A stretch of 64,000 nt of DNA from Labrys wisconsinensis (GTDB taxonomy: Bacteria > Pseudomonadota > Alphaproteobacteria > Rhizobiales > Labraceae), in the NCBI RefSeq assembly GCF_030814995.1, contig NZ_JAUSVX010000002.1, positions 558,001-622,000 on the forward strand, given 5' to 3'. The position numbers and the translations under genes were made by a program. The notes under the pieces were generated by a model. The model did no database searches. It was not told the DNA's origin and was given only the letters and a program-made list of their open reading frames with translations. Positions 29,534 through 38,310 of this stretch are shown piece by piece. Every line of letters starts with the position of its first letter. Position 1 is the stretch's first letter.

Positions 29534-30340
29534 ATGACGATTCATGCCGCAGCAAGGGTCCTGGCGCGTTCGGACGAAGCCGGCGTCGCGACGCTGACGC
29601 TGAACAATCCGGCGCGCCGCAACAGCCTGTCGGAGGCGATGCTGGCGGAGCTCGGCCAAGAGCTGGCCGCCATCGCCGCCGACCCCGGCGTGCGCGCGGT
29701 GGTGATCGCCGCCGCCGGCCCGGTGTTCTCGGCCGGCCATGACCTCAAGGAGCTGACCGCCCGCCGCGCCGATGCCGACCGGGGCCGGGCCTATTTCGCC
29801 GAGATCATGAACCGCTGCGCCGCCGTGATGCAGGCGATCGTCCGGCTGCCGCAGCCGGTGATCGCCGAGGTCCAGGGTGTGGCGACGGCGGCGGGCTGCC
29901 AGCTCGTCGCCAGCTGCGACCTGGCGGTCGCCGCCAGCACGGCCAAGTTCTGCACGCCGGGCGTCACCATCGGCCTGTTCTGCTCCACGCCCATGGTGGC
30001 GCTGTCGCGCAACGTCGCCCCCAAGCACGCGATGGAGATGCTGCTCACCGGCGACATGGTCGGCGCCGAGGAGGCGCAGCGCATCGGCCTCGTCAACCGG
30101 GTCGTGGCGCAGGAGCGCCTCGGCGAGGAGACGGCGGCCCTGGCCCGCCGCCTCGCCTCCCGCTCGGCCCTGACGCTGCGGACCGGCAAGGAGGCCTTCT
30201 ATCGCCAGCGCGAGATGGCGCTGCCGGACGCCTATGCCTATGCCGCCGCCGTCATGGTCGAGAACATGCTGGCCCGGGATGCGGAGGAAGGCATCGGCGC
30301 CTTCCTCGACAAGCGCGAGCCGCGCTGGGAAGACCGCTGA
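29534..30340 (+). CDS. Enoyl-CoA hydratase/isomerase family protein
   Basis: A 268-residue crotonase-fold protein. The oxyanion-hole motifs are present: FSAGHDLKEL (near 75-84) and the glycine-rich VQGVATAAGCQLVASCDLAVA (near 115-135). The usual catalytic Glu of hydratases in the second motif is not obvious (CTPGVTIGLF rather than PEV or PEI), so the reaction may differ from simple hydration. Members of this group resemble ECHDC3. The start at 29534 follows GGAGG at 29520-29524. Its TGA shares the last base with the ATG of the next gene. Confidence 0.87.
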   Translation: MTIHAAARVLARSDEAGVATLTLNNPARRNSLSEAMLAELGQELAAIAADPGVRAVVIAAAGPVFSAGHDLKELTARRADADRGRAYFAEIMNRCAAVMQAIVRLPQPVIAEVQGVATAAGCQLVASCDLAVAASTAKFCTPGVTIGLFCSTPMVALSRNVAPKHAMEMLLTGDMVGAEEAQRIGLVNRVVAQERLGEETAALARRLASRSALTLRTGKEAFYRQREMALPDAYAYAAAVMVENMLARDAEEGIGAFLDKREPRWEDR

Positions 30341-30876
30341 TGAACCACGACGTCTACCCCGACGGCTATATCGCCGGGATCCTGCGCTCGGTGAAGACCA
30401 TCGCCATGGTCGGCGCCTCCGCCAACGAGGTCAGGCCGAGCTATTTCGTGCTGAAATATCTCAGCCAGCGCGGCTTCCGCCTGTTCCCGATCAATCCCGG
30501 CCTCGCCGGCCAGACCATTCTCGGCCTCCCCGTCTACGCCCGCCTGAAGGACGTGCCGGAGCCGATCGACATGGTCGACATCTTCCGCAACTCGGAGGCG
30601 GCCGGCGCGGTGGTCGACGAGGCGCTGGCGCTGATCCCGCTGCCGCAGGTGATCTGGATGCAGCTCACCGTGCGCAACGATGCGGCGGCGGCGCGCGCCG
30701 AGGCGCTCGGCGTCAAGATGGTGATGAACCGCTGCCCCAAGATCGAATTTGGCCGGCTGTCCGGCGAGATCGGCTGGGCCGGCGTCAATTCCCGCACCCT
30801 GTCGTCCAAGCGGCTGCTGCGCGACCAGAGCGGGTTCCAGAGGCTGGGGCTGCGGCCCCAGGGCCCGCGCGAGTAA
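30340..30876 (+). CDS. CoA-binding domain protein
   Basis: A 178-residue protein with a Rossmann-type CoA-binding domain (CoA_binding_2, as in YccU). The nucleotide-binding loop is IAMVGASANEVRPSYFVLKYL (about 20-40), then LFPINPG, MVDIFRNSE and a Cys in MVMNRCPKIEF. Such single-domain proteins bind CoA; their role is uncertain. The start overlaps the upstream stop by one base (TGATG), indicating coupling with the enoyl-CoA hydratase-like gene, which suits an acyl-CoA context. Confidence 0.88.
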   Translation: MNHDVYPDGYIAGILRSVKTIAMVGASANEVRPSYFVLKYLSQRGFRLFPINPGLAGQTILGLPVYARLKDVPEPIDMVDIFRNSEAAGAVVDEALALIPLPQVIWMQLTVRNDAAAARAEALGVKMVMNRCPKIEFGRLSGEIGWAGVNSRTLSSKRLLRDQSGFQRLGLRPQGPRE

Positions 30877-30964
30877 CCCTTCGCCTCCCGGACGATTGAC
30901 CTCGCGCGGTCCGCGCCCGTAGATGGGCCGATCCTTCAAGAACCAAGCTGGGGACGATACGACC

Positions 30965-32251
30965 ATGTCTGCCGACCGCGAACCCGGATTCTCGACCCTG
31001 GCCGTCCATGCCGGCGCCCAGCCCGATCCCACCACCGGCGCCCGGGCGACGCCGATCTACCAGACAACTTCCTTCGTGTTCGACGACGTCGACCACGCCG
31101 CCTCGCTGTTCGGCCTGCAGGCGTTCGGCAACATCTACACCCGCATCGGCAACCCGACCAATGCCGTGCTGGAAGAGCGGGTCGCAGCGCTCGAGGGCGG
31201 CACCGCGGCGCTGGCGGTGGCCTCGGGCCATGCGGCGCAGTTCCTGGTGTTCCACGCCCTGCTGCAGCCCGGCGACGAGTTCGTCGCCTCGCGCAAGCTC
31301 TATGGCGGCTCGATCAACCAGTTCAACCATTCCTACAAGTCGTTCGACTGGAACGTGGTCTGGGCCGATCCGGACGACCTCGCCTCGTTCGAGGCGGCGG
31401 TGACGCCGAAGACCAAGGCGATCTTCATCGAATCGATCGCCAATCCCGGCGGAGTGATCACCGATATCGCCGCCATCGCCGCCATCGCCCGCAAGGCCGG
31501 CGTGCCGCTGATCGTCGACAACACCCTGGCCTCGCCCTATCTCGTGCGCCCGTTCGAGCACGGCGCCGACATCGTCGTGCATTCGCTGACCAAGTTCCTG
31601 GGCGGGCACGGCAACTCGATCGGCGGCATCATCGTCGACGGCGGCCGGTTCGACTGGCTGGCCTCGGGCCGCTATCCCTTCCTGTCGACGCCGCGGCCGG
31701 AATATGGCGGCATCGTCCTCGGCGAGACCTTCGGCAATTTCGCCTTCGCCATTGCGCTCAGGGTGCTCGGGCTGCGCGATCTCGGCCCGGCCCTCTCCCC
31801 CTTCAACGCCTTCCAGATCCTCACCGGCATCGAGACGCTGCCGCTGCGCATGCAGCGCCATTCCGACAATGCCTTTGCCGTGGCGAGCTATCTCGCCGAC
31901 CATGCGGCGGTCGCCTGGGTGTCCTATCCCGGCCTGCCGAACGACCGCTACCACGCGCTCGCCCAGCGCTATTGCCCGAAGGGGGCCGGCGCCGTGTTCA
32001 CCTTCGGCCTCAAGGGCGGCTACGAGGCGGGCATCAAGCTGGTCTCGAACGTGCAGCTGTTCTCGCACCTCGCCAATGTCGGCGACACCCGCTCGCTGAT
32101 CATCCATCCCGCCTCGACCACCCATCGCCAGCTCAGCGACGAGCAGAAGGTGATCGCCGGCGCCGGGCCGGACGTGGTGCGCCTCTCCGTCGGCATCGAG
32201 GACGCGGCCGACCTGATCGCCGACCTCGACCAGGCGCTGGGCGCCGCCTGA
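30965..32251 (+). CDS. metY: O-acetylhomoserine sulfhydrylase (PLP enzyme)
   Basis: A 428-residue enzyme of the Cys/Met-metabolism PLP family, closest in layout to O-acetylhomoserine aminocarboxypropyltransferase, which makes homocysteine from O-acetylhomoserine and sulfide. The opening [18 protein letters not shown] and YTRIGNPTN, and the PLP-lysine motif [16 protein letters not shown], are typical. The start was set at 30965 (MSADREPGF) after GGGGACG; an in-frame ATG at 30923 would add 14 residues. It ends 10 bp from the convergent MFS gene. Confidence 0.9.
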   Translation: MSADREPGFSTLAVHAGAQPDPTTGARATPIYQTTSFVFDDVDHAASLFGLQAFGNIYTRIGNPTNAVLEERVAALEGGTAALAVASGHAAQFLVFHALLQPGDEFVASRKLYGGSINQFNHSYKSFDWNVVWADPDDLASFEAAVTPKTKAIFIESIANPGGVITDIAAIAAIARKAGVPLIVDNTLASPYLVRPFEHGADIVVHSLTKFLGGHGNSIGGIIVDGGRFDWLASGRYPFLSTPRPEYGGIVLGETFGNFAFAIALRVLGLRDLGPALSPFNAFQILTGIETLPLRMQRHSDNAFAVASYLADHAAVAWVSYPGLPNDRYHALAQRYCPKGAGAVFTFGLKGGYEAGIKLVSNVQLFSHLANVGDTRSLIIHPASTTHRQLSDEQKVIAGAGPDVVRLSVGIEDAADLIADLDQALGAA

Positions 32252-32261
32252 GCCGGCGCGC

Positions 32262-33479
32262 TCAGGCCTTCGACGGGGCGTGGCCGGACGGCCGCGCCTC
32301 GCCGGCGAGCGACAGCGCGAACACGGCGAGGCCTCCGAGCCCGAGCAGGGCGCCGACCCAGCCGGTGGACGTCCAGCCGTAGCCGGCGGCGATGGCGACG
32401 CCGCCGAGCCAGGCGCCGAGGGCGTTGGCGATGTTGAAGGCGGAATGGTTGAGCGCGGCGGCCAGGGTCTGCGACTCGGCGGCCACGTCCATCAGCCGGA
32501 TCTGCAGGGCGGGCGACAGGGCAAAGCCCGTGCCGATCAAGAGCACGTCGACGACGGCGAACCAGCCGATGCCGGCCGTGAGGCCGAACAGGACGAGCAC
32601 GGCGATGTTCCAGACCAGCGCGCAGCCGATGGTCGGCAGCAGCGCCCGATCGGCCAGGCGCGGCCCGACGATGTTGCCGAGGATCATGCCGACGCCGAAC
32701 AGGCAGAGCACGAAGGGCACGACCGCCTCCGGCAGGCCGGCGGCCTTGGTCAGCGTCGGAGTGATGTAGCTGAAGGTGGCGAACATGCCGCCCGAGCCGA
32801 TGGCGCCGATGGCGAGCGTCAGCCAGACCTGGCGCCGGCGCAGGCCGGCGAGCTCGCGCAGGGGGCTCGCGCCCGCGGCCGGCGGATCATAGGGGACGAA
32901 GCGCCAGACCAGCGCCATGGTCAGCAGGCCGATCGCCCCGACCAGGGCGAAGGCGGCCCGCCATCCCAGGGCCTGGCCGACCCCGGTGGCGAGCGGCGTG
33001 CCGAGCAGGGTGGCGATGGTCAGGCCCAGCATGACGCGCCCGACCGCCTGCGCCCGCGCACCCGGCGCCATGGCGGCCGCCACCAGCGCGGCGACGCCGA
33101 AATAGGCGCCGTGCGGCAAGCCGGTGAGGAAGCGCAGCGCCATGAGCGTGCCGTAGCCGGGCGCGGCGGCACTGAGGAGGTTGCCGGCGGCGAAGATCGC
33201 CATCAGGCCGAGCAGCAGGGTGCGGCGCGACAGCCGGGCGCCGAGCACGGCGAAGACCGGCGCGCCGACCACCACGCCGAGCGCATAGGCGCTGATGACG
33301 TGGCCGGCCTGCGGGATGGTGACGCCGACGTCGCCGGCCACGTTGGGCAGAAGGCCCATGATGGCGAATTCGCCGGTGCCGATGCCGAAGCTGCCGACGG
33401 CGAGGGCGAGCTCGGCCAGGCGGGCGGCACGAATCGGCACCGAGCCGATCGTCGTCGGAGCATGAGCGGCGGATGACAT
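32262..33479 (-). CDS. MFS transporter, AraJ/YdhP-type (DHA1)
   Basis: A 405-residue protein with 12 predicted transmembrane segments and DHA1-family features: the early GTGEFAIMGLLPNVA, the GARLSRR loop between helices 2 and 3, and RFLTGLPHGAYFG. This matches the arabinose-efflux-like permeases (AraJ, YdhP), proton-coupled exporters of sugars or drugs. The start at 33479 (MSSAAHAP) was preferred to one 13 codons upstream. It is convergent with metY and forms the left part of an efflux block. The 305-bp gap upstream (33480-33784) carries a palindrome. Confidence 0.87.
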   Translation of the reverse strand: MSSAAHAPTTIGSVPIRAARLAELALAVGSFGIGTGEFAIMGLLPNVAGDVGVTIPQAGHVISAYALGVVVGAPVFAVLGARLSRRTLLLGLMAIFAAGNLLSAAAPGYGTLMALRFLTGLPHGAYFGVAALVAAAMAPGARAQAVGRVMLGLTIATLLGTPLATGVGQALGWRAAFALVGAIGLLTMALVWRFVPYDPPAAGASPLRELAGLRRRQVWLTLAIGAIGSGGMFATFSYITPTLTKAAGLPEAVVPFVLCLFGVGMILGNIVGPRLADRALLPTIGCALVWNIAVLVLFGLTAGIGWFAVVDVLLIGTGFALSPALQIRLMDVAAESQTLAAALNHSAFNIANALGAWLGGVAIAAGYGWTSTGWVGALLGLGGLAVFALSLAGEARPSGHAPSKA

Positions 33480-33784
33480 CGTGGCGACCCGGAAACGATT
33501 GCGGACGCCGCAGCCCAACCGCGCGAAAGCGCCTTGCGGCGCCCGGACGGTCGAACGGCGGTGCAGGGGTGAATCCGGCCGGGGAGCGGCCCCGCGATGC
33601 CTGGTCGGGCAGCGAGGAAACGGTGGTTCGGCCGGCGGTCTTGTTGATTGATCGATCGATAATCGACTGGAAATGCGAATTCAAGCCAGCGAGACGGGAA
33701 TTCGCAATCGTTTGCGGCCGCAGACGCCCCGATGCGTCCATGGGGCGCAGGCCGGACGAGGGCGAGGCAGGGCGCCGCCGCCGC
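33480..33784. other. Intergenic region with GATCGATC palindrome upstream of the AraJ-like gene
   Basis: No gene is supported in these 305 bp. TTGTTGATTGATC (33641-33653) and the perfect 10-bp palindrome ATCGATCGAT (33651-33660) stand out from the GC-rich background. The left part TTGTTGAT is identical to the half-site of the palindrome before the TetR gene. It may be an operator for the AraJ-like gene, about 160 bp away. Confidence 0.4.
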
Positions 33785-34768
33785 TCAGCGGGTGAGCACC
33801 ACGATCTTGCCGCCCGCCCTGTTCTCCTCCATCGTCCGATGCGCCTCGACGATCTCGTCGAGATGGAAGACCCGGCCGACCGTGACGGGCAGCGAGCCCG
33901 CGGCCACCCGGTCGACCAGGTCCTGCATCGGCATGGCTATGAAGTCCGGCACGCCGCCGGAATAGCTGGTGAGCGACACCGCCGTCGGGATCGCCTCCAT
34001 CGGGCTGAACGCCTGGAAGGACCATTGGTTGCCGACAATGCCGGTCATGCAGACGATGCCGGGCTCCCGGACGGCCTGCAGGGAATCCTCGAGCGTCGTC
34101 GTGCCGATCAGCTCCAGCACCTTGTCGGCGCCGCCGCTCCATTCGTGCTTCACCCGCGCGGCGATGGCGCCATCGTCGACGAAGAAGCGATCGGCGCCGC
34201 AGGCGCGCAGGAGCGGCTCGCTCCGCGCCTGACGCGAGGTGGCTGCGACTTCGGCGCCATGGGCCTTGGCGATGGCCGCCGCCGCCATGCCGACCGATGT
34301 CGTGCCGCCGCGGATCAGCAGCCGTTCGCCCCTGCCGATCCGCAGCGCCCGGAACAGCGATCCCCAGGCGGTCTGCAGCATCTCCGGCAGGGCGCCGAGC
34401 GTCTCCCAGGGCAGGTCCGTCCGGACGGCGCGGACCTGGCCGGCCGGCACCATGGTGCATTCGGCATATCCGCCGTCGAAATCGCGGCCCATGCCGCCCA
34501 TCACGGTGGCGACGATGTCGCCAGGGCTGAACTCGCCGCCGGGCGCGGCCTGCACCGTGCCGACCGCCTCGATGCCGAGGATGCGTGGAAACCGGACATT
34601 GGGCGAGTGCCCCTGGCGCGTGAACAACTCGGAGCGGTTGAGCCCGAACGCCTCGACCCGGATCAGCACCTGGCCCGGCTGCGGCTGCGGCACCGGTCGC
34701 TGCTCGATCTTCAGCACCTCCGGGCCGCCGGGCTGATGGATCACCACTGCCTTCATCATCTCGTGCAT
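33785..34768 (-). CDS. Zinc-type alcohol dehydrogenase-like / quinone oxidoreductase family protein
   Basis: A 327-residue MDR-superfamily protein. The N-terminal GroES-like domain includes [21 protein letters not shown] and [10 protein letters not shown]. The Rossmann domain has [29 protein letters not shown] (near 145-172). The zinc-ligand residues of true alcohol dehydrogenases are absent, as in NADPH:quinone oxidoreductases. The ATG at 34768 lies inside the 3' end of the TetR gene (13-bp overlap), so both are translated from one message and the regulator probably controls it. Confidence 0.88.
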   Translation of the reverse strand: MHEMMKAVVIHQPGGPEVLKIEQRPVPQPQPGQVLIRVEAFGLNRSELFTRQGHSPNVRFPRILGIEAVGTVQAAPGGEFSPGDIVATVMGGMGRDFDGGYAECTMVPAGQVRAVRTDLPWETLGALPEMLQTAWGSLFRALRIGRGERLLIRGGTTSVGMAAAAIAKAHGAEVAATSRQARSEPLLRACGADRFFVDDGAIAARVKHEWSGGADKVLELIGTTTLEDSLQAVREPGIVCMTGIVGNQWSFQAFSPMEAIPTAVSLTSYSGGVPDFIAMPMQDLVDRVAAGSLPVTVGRVFHLDEIVEAHRTMEENRAGGKIVVLTR

Positions 34769-35418
34769 GGGATCTTCTCCTCGGGGCATCCGGCCGGTCG
34801 CTCGTCGTGCGATGCGGCCTTGGGGACGAGCGCCGAGCGCAGCGGCGCCAGCGCGACGGGCAGCGCGGCGAGCAGGCGCTCCCTGGGCACGCCGTCGCGC
34901 GCCTGCACGGACAGGCCGTGCAGGAAGACGGCGAGGGCATCGGCGAGAGCCGCCACGTCCGTCCCGGGCCGGACCTCGCCCTCCACCGCGGCGCGGCGCA
35001 GCCGGTCGGCGATGGCGGCGGCCCGCGTCCGTCGGCGCTCGGCGAGCCAGTGCGCCACGGCCTCGTTCTCGGGCGTGCAATTGGTCGCGGCCGCGACCAC
35101 CATGCATCCCGGCGGCCCGCCGGGGCGTGTGTAGAGCATGACGGCTTCGTGCAGCATGCGCTCGACCGCCATGCCGATGCTGCCCTCCTCGGCCAGGGCA
35201 CGGTCGGCGAAGCCGCCCTCCCCCGCCTGGTAGAGCCCGACCGCCTCGCGGAACAGGGCGTCCTTCGAGCCGAAGGCGGCATAGATGCGGGCCGAGGCGA
35301 TGCCGAGGGCCTCGACCAGGTCCGCCATCGACGTGCCCTCGTAGCCGCGCCGCCAGAAGGCGTCGCGCGCCCGCCCCAGCGCCTCGTCGCGGTCGAACTC
35401 GCGTGGCCGTCCCGCCAT
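34756..35418 (-). CDS. TetR/AcrR family transcriptional regulator
   Basis: A 220-residue regulator with the TetR N-terminal helix-turn-helix: [20 protein letters not shown] then [29 protein letters not shown] (about 28-56). The C-terminal ligand domain contains [20 protein letters not shown], close to the TetR_C_16/YjdC-like group that controls efflux and oxidoreductase genes. Its start is 10 bp from the 18-bp palindrome 35429-35446, consistent with autorepression and control of the divergent MFS gene at 35535. Confidence 0.92.
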   Translation of the reverse strand: MAGRPREFDRDEALGRARDAFWRRGYEGTSMADLVEALGIASARIYAAFGSKDALFREAVGLYQAGEGGFADRALAEEGSIGMAVERMLHEAVMLYTRPGGPPGCMVVAAATNCTPENEAVAHWLAERRRTRAAAIADRLRRAAVEGEVRPGTDVAALADALAVFLHGLSVQARDGVPRERLLAALPVALAPLRSALVPKAASHDERPAGCPEEKIPCTR

Positions 35419-35428
35419 GTCGGCTCCA

Positions 35429-35446
35429 TTGTTGATCGATCAACAA
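35429..35446. promoter_or_regulatory. Perfect 18-bp palindrome, probable TetR operator
   Basis: TTGTTGATCGATCAACAA is perfectly symmetrical. It lies 10 bp upstream of the tetR start and 9 bp upstream of a -35-like TTGACA (35456-35461) of the divergent MFS gene. Such divergent placement is classic for TetR-family operators. Binding is inferred. Confidence 0.7.
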
Positions 35447-35534
35447 ATAATTGACTTGACATCGACAGGCAAGCCCTGCCTGCTAGGGAGCCGGCGCGCG
35501 CCGTGCCCCCCGCCAATCCGCCGCCAAAGCTGTC

Positions 35535-36746
35535 ATGACCGAAGCCCTGACCCTGCCCGGCATCCGCCGCGGCACCATCACCGTGCTGTCCTTCGCCTGC
35601 GGCATCGCCGTCGCCAACGTCTACATCGTGCAGCCCCTGCTCGCATCGATCGCGCGCGACTTCGCCGTGTCCGAGGGCACGGCCGGGCTGGTGGCGACCG
35701 CGGCCCAGATCGGCTATGCCCTCGGCATCGGCCTGGTCGTGCCGCTCGCCGACACGGCCAGCCTGCGGCGCCTCGCCTTCGTGCTGCCGGCGATCACCGC
35801 CGCCGCCCTGTTCCTCGGCGCGCTGGCGCCGAGCGCCTCCCTGCTGGCCTTGATCACCGGCATTCTCGCCGTCACCACGGTCCTGCCGCAGATCATCATG
35901 CCGACCGCCGCCGCGCTTGCCGCGCCTGGCCGGAGCGGACGCGTCGTCGGCGCGGTCAGCACCGGCCTGATCCTCGGCATCCTCCTGTCGCGCGTGGTGT
36001 CCGGCGCCCTCGCCGAGCTCAGCGGCAGCTGGCGCACGCCCTTTGCCGTCGCCGGCGTCCTCACCGCGGGCCTGGCGGTGCTGCTGCCGCCCTTCATGCC
36101 GGCGCGCGGCGGCGCGGCGGGCGATCGCCTGTCCTATGGCGCCCTGCTCGCCTCCCTGCCCGGCCTGTTCCGCGACCATGCGGCGATCCGGCTCTCGGCG
36201 CTGCTCGGCGCCAGCGTGTTCGCCGCCTTCGCCGCCTTCTGGTCCACCCTCGCCTTCCACCTGGCGGCGGCCCCCTACCATCTCGGCCCGGCCTATGCCG
36301 GGCTGTTCGGCCTGCTCGGCGCACCCGGCGCCCTGCTCGCACCCCTGGCCGGCCGGCTCAGCGACCGTCACGGCTCCCATGCCGCCAATCTGGTCGGCCT
36401 CGTCTGCGTCGCAGCCGCCTTCCTGGCCTTCGCGGCCTTCGGCTCCCACTCGCTCCTGGCCATCGTCATCGGCTGCAACCTGCTCGACTGCGGCGTGCAG
36501 AGTGGCCAGATCGCCAACCAGGCGCGCATCTTCGCGCTCGGTGCCGCATTCCGTGGCCGGGTCAACACCATCTACATGGTCTGCGTGTTCTCCGGCGGCG
36601 CCGTCGGCTCCCTGGTCGGCGTCAACGCCTATGGCGCCTTCGGCTGGGCCGGGGTGTGCGCGGCCGGCGCCGGCTTCATCGCCATCGCGGCCGCGGGTCT
36701 CGCCGCCGGCTGGCGCGGACAGGCGCGACGCCCCGAGGCGCTCTGA
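35535..36746 (+). CDS. MFS transporter (YgaY/DHA1-type efflux)
   Basis: A 403-residue, 12-helix transporter. It begins LTLPGIRRGTITVLSFACGIAVANVYIVQPLL, the start typical of the YgaY-like branch, followed by the loop between helices 2 and 3 with LADTASLRR. Members export drugs or small metabolites using the proton gradient. It is divergent from tetR with 116 bp between the starts, and the palindrome 35429-35446 lies in that gap. It is followed by a second, unrelated MFS gene with its own operator-like sites. Confidence 0.87.
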   Translation: MTEALTLPGIRRGTITVLSFACGIAVANVYIVQPLLASIARDFAVSEGTAGLVATAAQIGYALGIGLVVPLADTASLRRLAFVLPAITAAALFLGALAPSASLLALITGILAVTTVLPQIIMPTAAALAAPGRSGRVVGAVSTGLILGILLSRVVSGALAELSGSWRTPFAVAGVLTAGLAVLLPPFMPARGGAAGDRLSYGALLASLPGLFRDHAAIRLSALLGASVFAAFAAFWSTLAFHLAAAPYHLGPAYAGLFGLLGAPGALLAPLAGRLSDRHGSHAANLVGLVCVAAAFLAFAAFGSHSLLAIVIGCNLLDCGVQSGQIANQARIFALGAAFRGRVNTIYMVCVFSGGAVGSLVGVNAYGAFGWAGVCAAGAGFIAIAAAGLAAGWRGQARRPEAL

Positions 36747-36764
36747 TCGCGCTCGGGACAATTC

Positions 36765-36830
36765 TTTGTCGGCCGACAAACAAAAGGCTTGACGTCCTCT
36801 ACCCAACTTCCATTCTTTGTCGATCAACAA
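36765..36830 (+). promoter_or_regulatory. Two operator-like palindromes and promoter of the second MFS gene
   Basis: TTTGTCGGCCGACAAA (36765-36780, perfect 16 bp) is followed 8 bp later by a -35-like TTGACG (36789-36794). A second site, TTGTCGATCAACAA (36817-36830, 12 of 14 positions symmetrical), overlaps the expected transcription start. The TTGT...ACAA edges match the palindrome before tetR, but the centre is 4 bp shorter, so recognition by the same regulator is uncertain. Confidence 0.55.
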
Positions 36831-36845
36831 TGAATGGAAGCTGCC

Positions 36846-38261
36846 ATGACATCCCTGCCCGGCACCATCGACGCACAGGCCCGTCCCGGCGGGCGCGGCG
36901 CCAGCCTGGCGTTGCTGGCCTTTGCCCAGCTCGTCATCTCGCTCGACATCAACATCGTCTTCGTGGCCCTCCCCGAGATCGGCACGGGGCTCGGCTTCAC
37001 CGCCCGGACCCTGCAATGGGTGGTCGGCGCCTATACCGTCTTCGCCGGCGGCTTCCTGCTCCTCGGCGGCCGCGCCGCCGACCTCCTGGGCCAGCGCCGC
37101 ATGTTCGTCACCGCCCTCGGGCTCTATGCCCTGTCGTCCCTGGCGGGCGGCCTCGCCTGGGCGCCGTGGGTGATCGTGGCGGCGCGGGCGGTGCAGGGTA
37201 TCGGCTGCGCCCTGCTCTTTCCCGCGACGCTGTCGCTGATCAACCGCCTGTTCGCCGAGGGACCGGAGCGCAACCGCGCCCTGGCGGTCTGGGGCGGAGC
37301 CGGTGCCAGCGGGCTCACCCTCGGCTCGCTCCTCGGCGGCTTCCTCACCGGCGCCTTCGGCTGGCCCTCGGTGTTCTTCGTCAATGTCGTCCTCGCCGGC
37401 GCCGCGCTCGCGGCCGCCTTCGCCGTGATTCCGCCCGACGGCGCCGGCCGCGCGCGCCGCGGCTTCGACCTGCCGGGCGCCGCGACCATCACCGCCGGCG
37501 CCACCCTGCTCGTCTATGCCCTGGTGGAGGGCCCCGACCGGGGCTGGACGGCGCCCGACGTGGTGACGGCGGCGGCGCTCGCGGCGATCCTGCTCCTTGC
37601 CTTCACCGTGATCGAAGCGCGGACGGCGGATCCGCTGATGCCGACGAGGCTCCTGCGCAACGGCAGCCTGGTCGCCGCCATGACCATCACCTTCCTCTAC
37701 ATGGCGACCTTCGGCGCCCTGCCCTATTTCCTGACGGTGCTGTTCCAGACCCTTCGCGGCTTCGGCGCCGTGGAGACGGGCCTCGCCTTCCTCGTCCCTT
37801 CACTGGCCATCGCCGCCGGCACCCAGCTCGGCGAGCGGCTGGCCGCGCGCCTGACCGTCCGTGGCACGCTGTGCGCCGGCATGGTGGTCGGAGCCGTCGG
37901 CACGGCCGCGATGCTGCCGGGCGTGACGCAGGCCGGCTCCTATCTCGCCATCGTCCCCGGCCTGGTGGTCTCCGGCATCGGCCAGGGCGTCACCTGGACG
38001 GCGATGTGGATCGCCGCCGCGGCGGGCGTCGACCATGGCGAGCAGGGCGTCGCCTCCGGCATGGCCTCCACCACGCTCAATGTCGGCAATGCGGTCGGGC
38101 TGGCGATCCTGATCGCCGCGGCCAATGCCGGCACGAGCGGCCTCGCCGGTGAACCCTTGCGGGCGGCGATGACCGCAGGCGTGCGCCTGGCATTCCTGCT
38201 CGCCGCCGGCGGCATCCTGGCGGGGCTCGCCGTCGCCCTCGCCCTGCCGCGGCGGCCCTAA
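36846..38261 (+). CDS. MFS transporter, DHA2 (EmrB/QacA-like, 14 helices)
   Basis: A 471-residue transporter of the 14-helix drug:proton antiporter group. Helix 1 has the DHA2 motif LDINIVFVALPEIGTGLGF, helix 2 region LQWVVGAYTVFAGGFLLLGGRAADLLGQRR, and RAVQGIGCALLFPATLSLI follows. The ATG at 36846 with GGAAG 5 nt upstream was preferred to one at 36834. It is the last gene of the efflux block. Its TAA (38259-38261) is the first triplet of a large hairpin shared with the heme A synthase gene. Confidence 0.9.
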   Translation: MTSLPGTIDAQARPGGRGASLALLAFAQLVISLDINIVFVALPEIGTGLGFTARTLQWVVGAYTVFAGGFLLLGGRAADLLGQRRMFVTALGLYALSSLAGGLAWAPWVIVAARAVQGIGCALLFPATLSLINRLFAEGPERNRALAVWGGAGASGLTLGSLLGGFLTGAFGWPSVFFVNVVLAGAALAAAFAVIPPDGAGRARRGFDLPGAATITAGATLLVYALVEGPDRGWTAPDVVTAAALAAILLLAFTVIEARTADPLMPTRLLRNGSLVAAMTITFLYMATFGALPYFLTVLFQTLRGFGAVETGLAFLVPSLAIAAGTQLGERLAARLTVRGTLCAGMVVGAVGTAAMLPGVTQAGSYLAIVPGLVVSGIGQGVTWTAMWIAAAAGVDHGEQGVASGMASTTLNVGNAVGLAILIAAANAGTSGLAGEPLRAAMTAGVRLAFLLAAGGILAGLAVALALPRRP

Positions 38262-38310
38262 GCAGAGTTTCCGAGCCCGCCCTGCGGGCGGAGTTCGGAA
38301 ATTCTGCTTA
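38259..38310. terminator. Bidirectional terminator hairpin containing both stop codons
   Basis: The left arm begins TAAGCAGAGTTTCCGAG and the right arm ends CGGAAATTCTGCTTA. The arms pair over about 23 bp, with a G-T wobble, a bulge and a CTGC-type loop. The outermost triplets are the stop codons of the MFS gene (TAA, + strand) and of heme A synthase (TAA, - strand). The A/T-rich lower stem serves as T-tract on each strand. This is a compact shared terminator for two convergent genes. Confidence 0.8.

Noticed and set aside
33681-37016. 1111-residue open frame on the - strand
   Set aside because: It runs through the oxidoreductase, TetR and MFS genes in the wrong frame. Its product is repetitive and Arg/Gly/Ala-rich.
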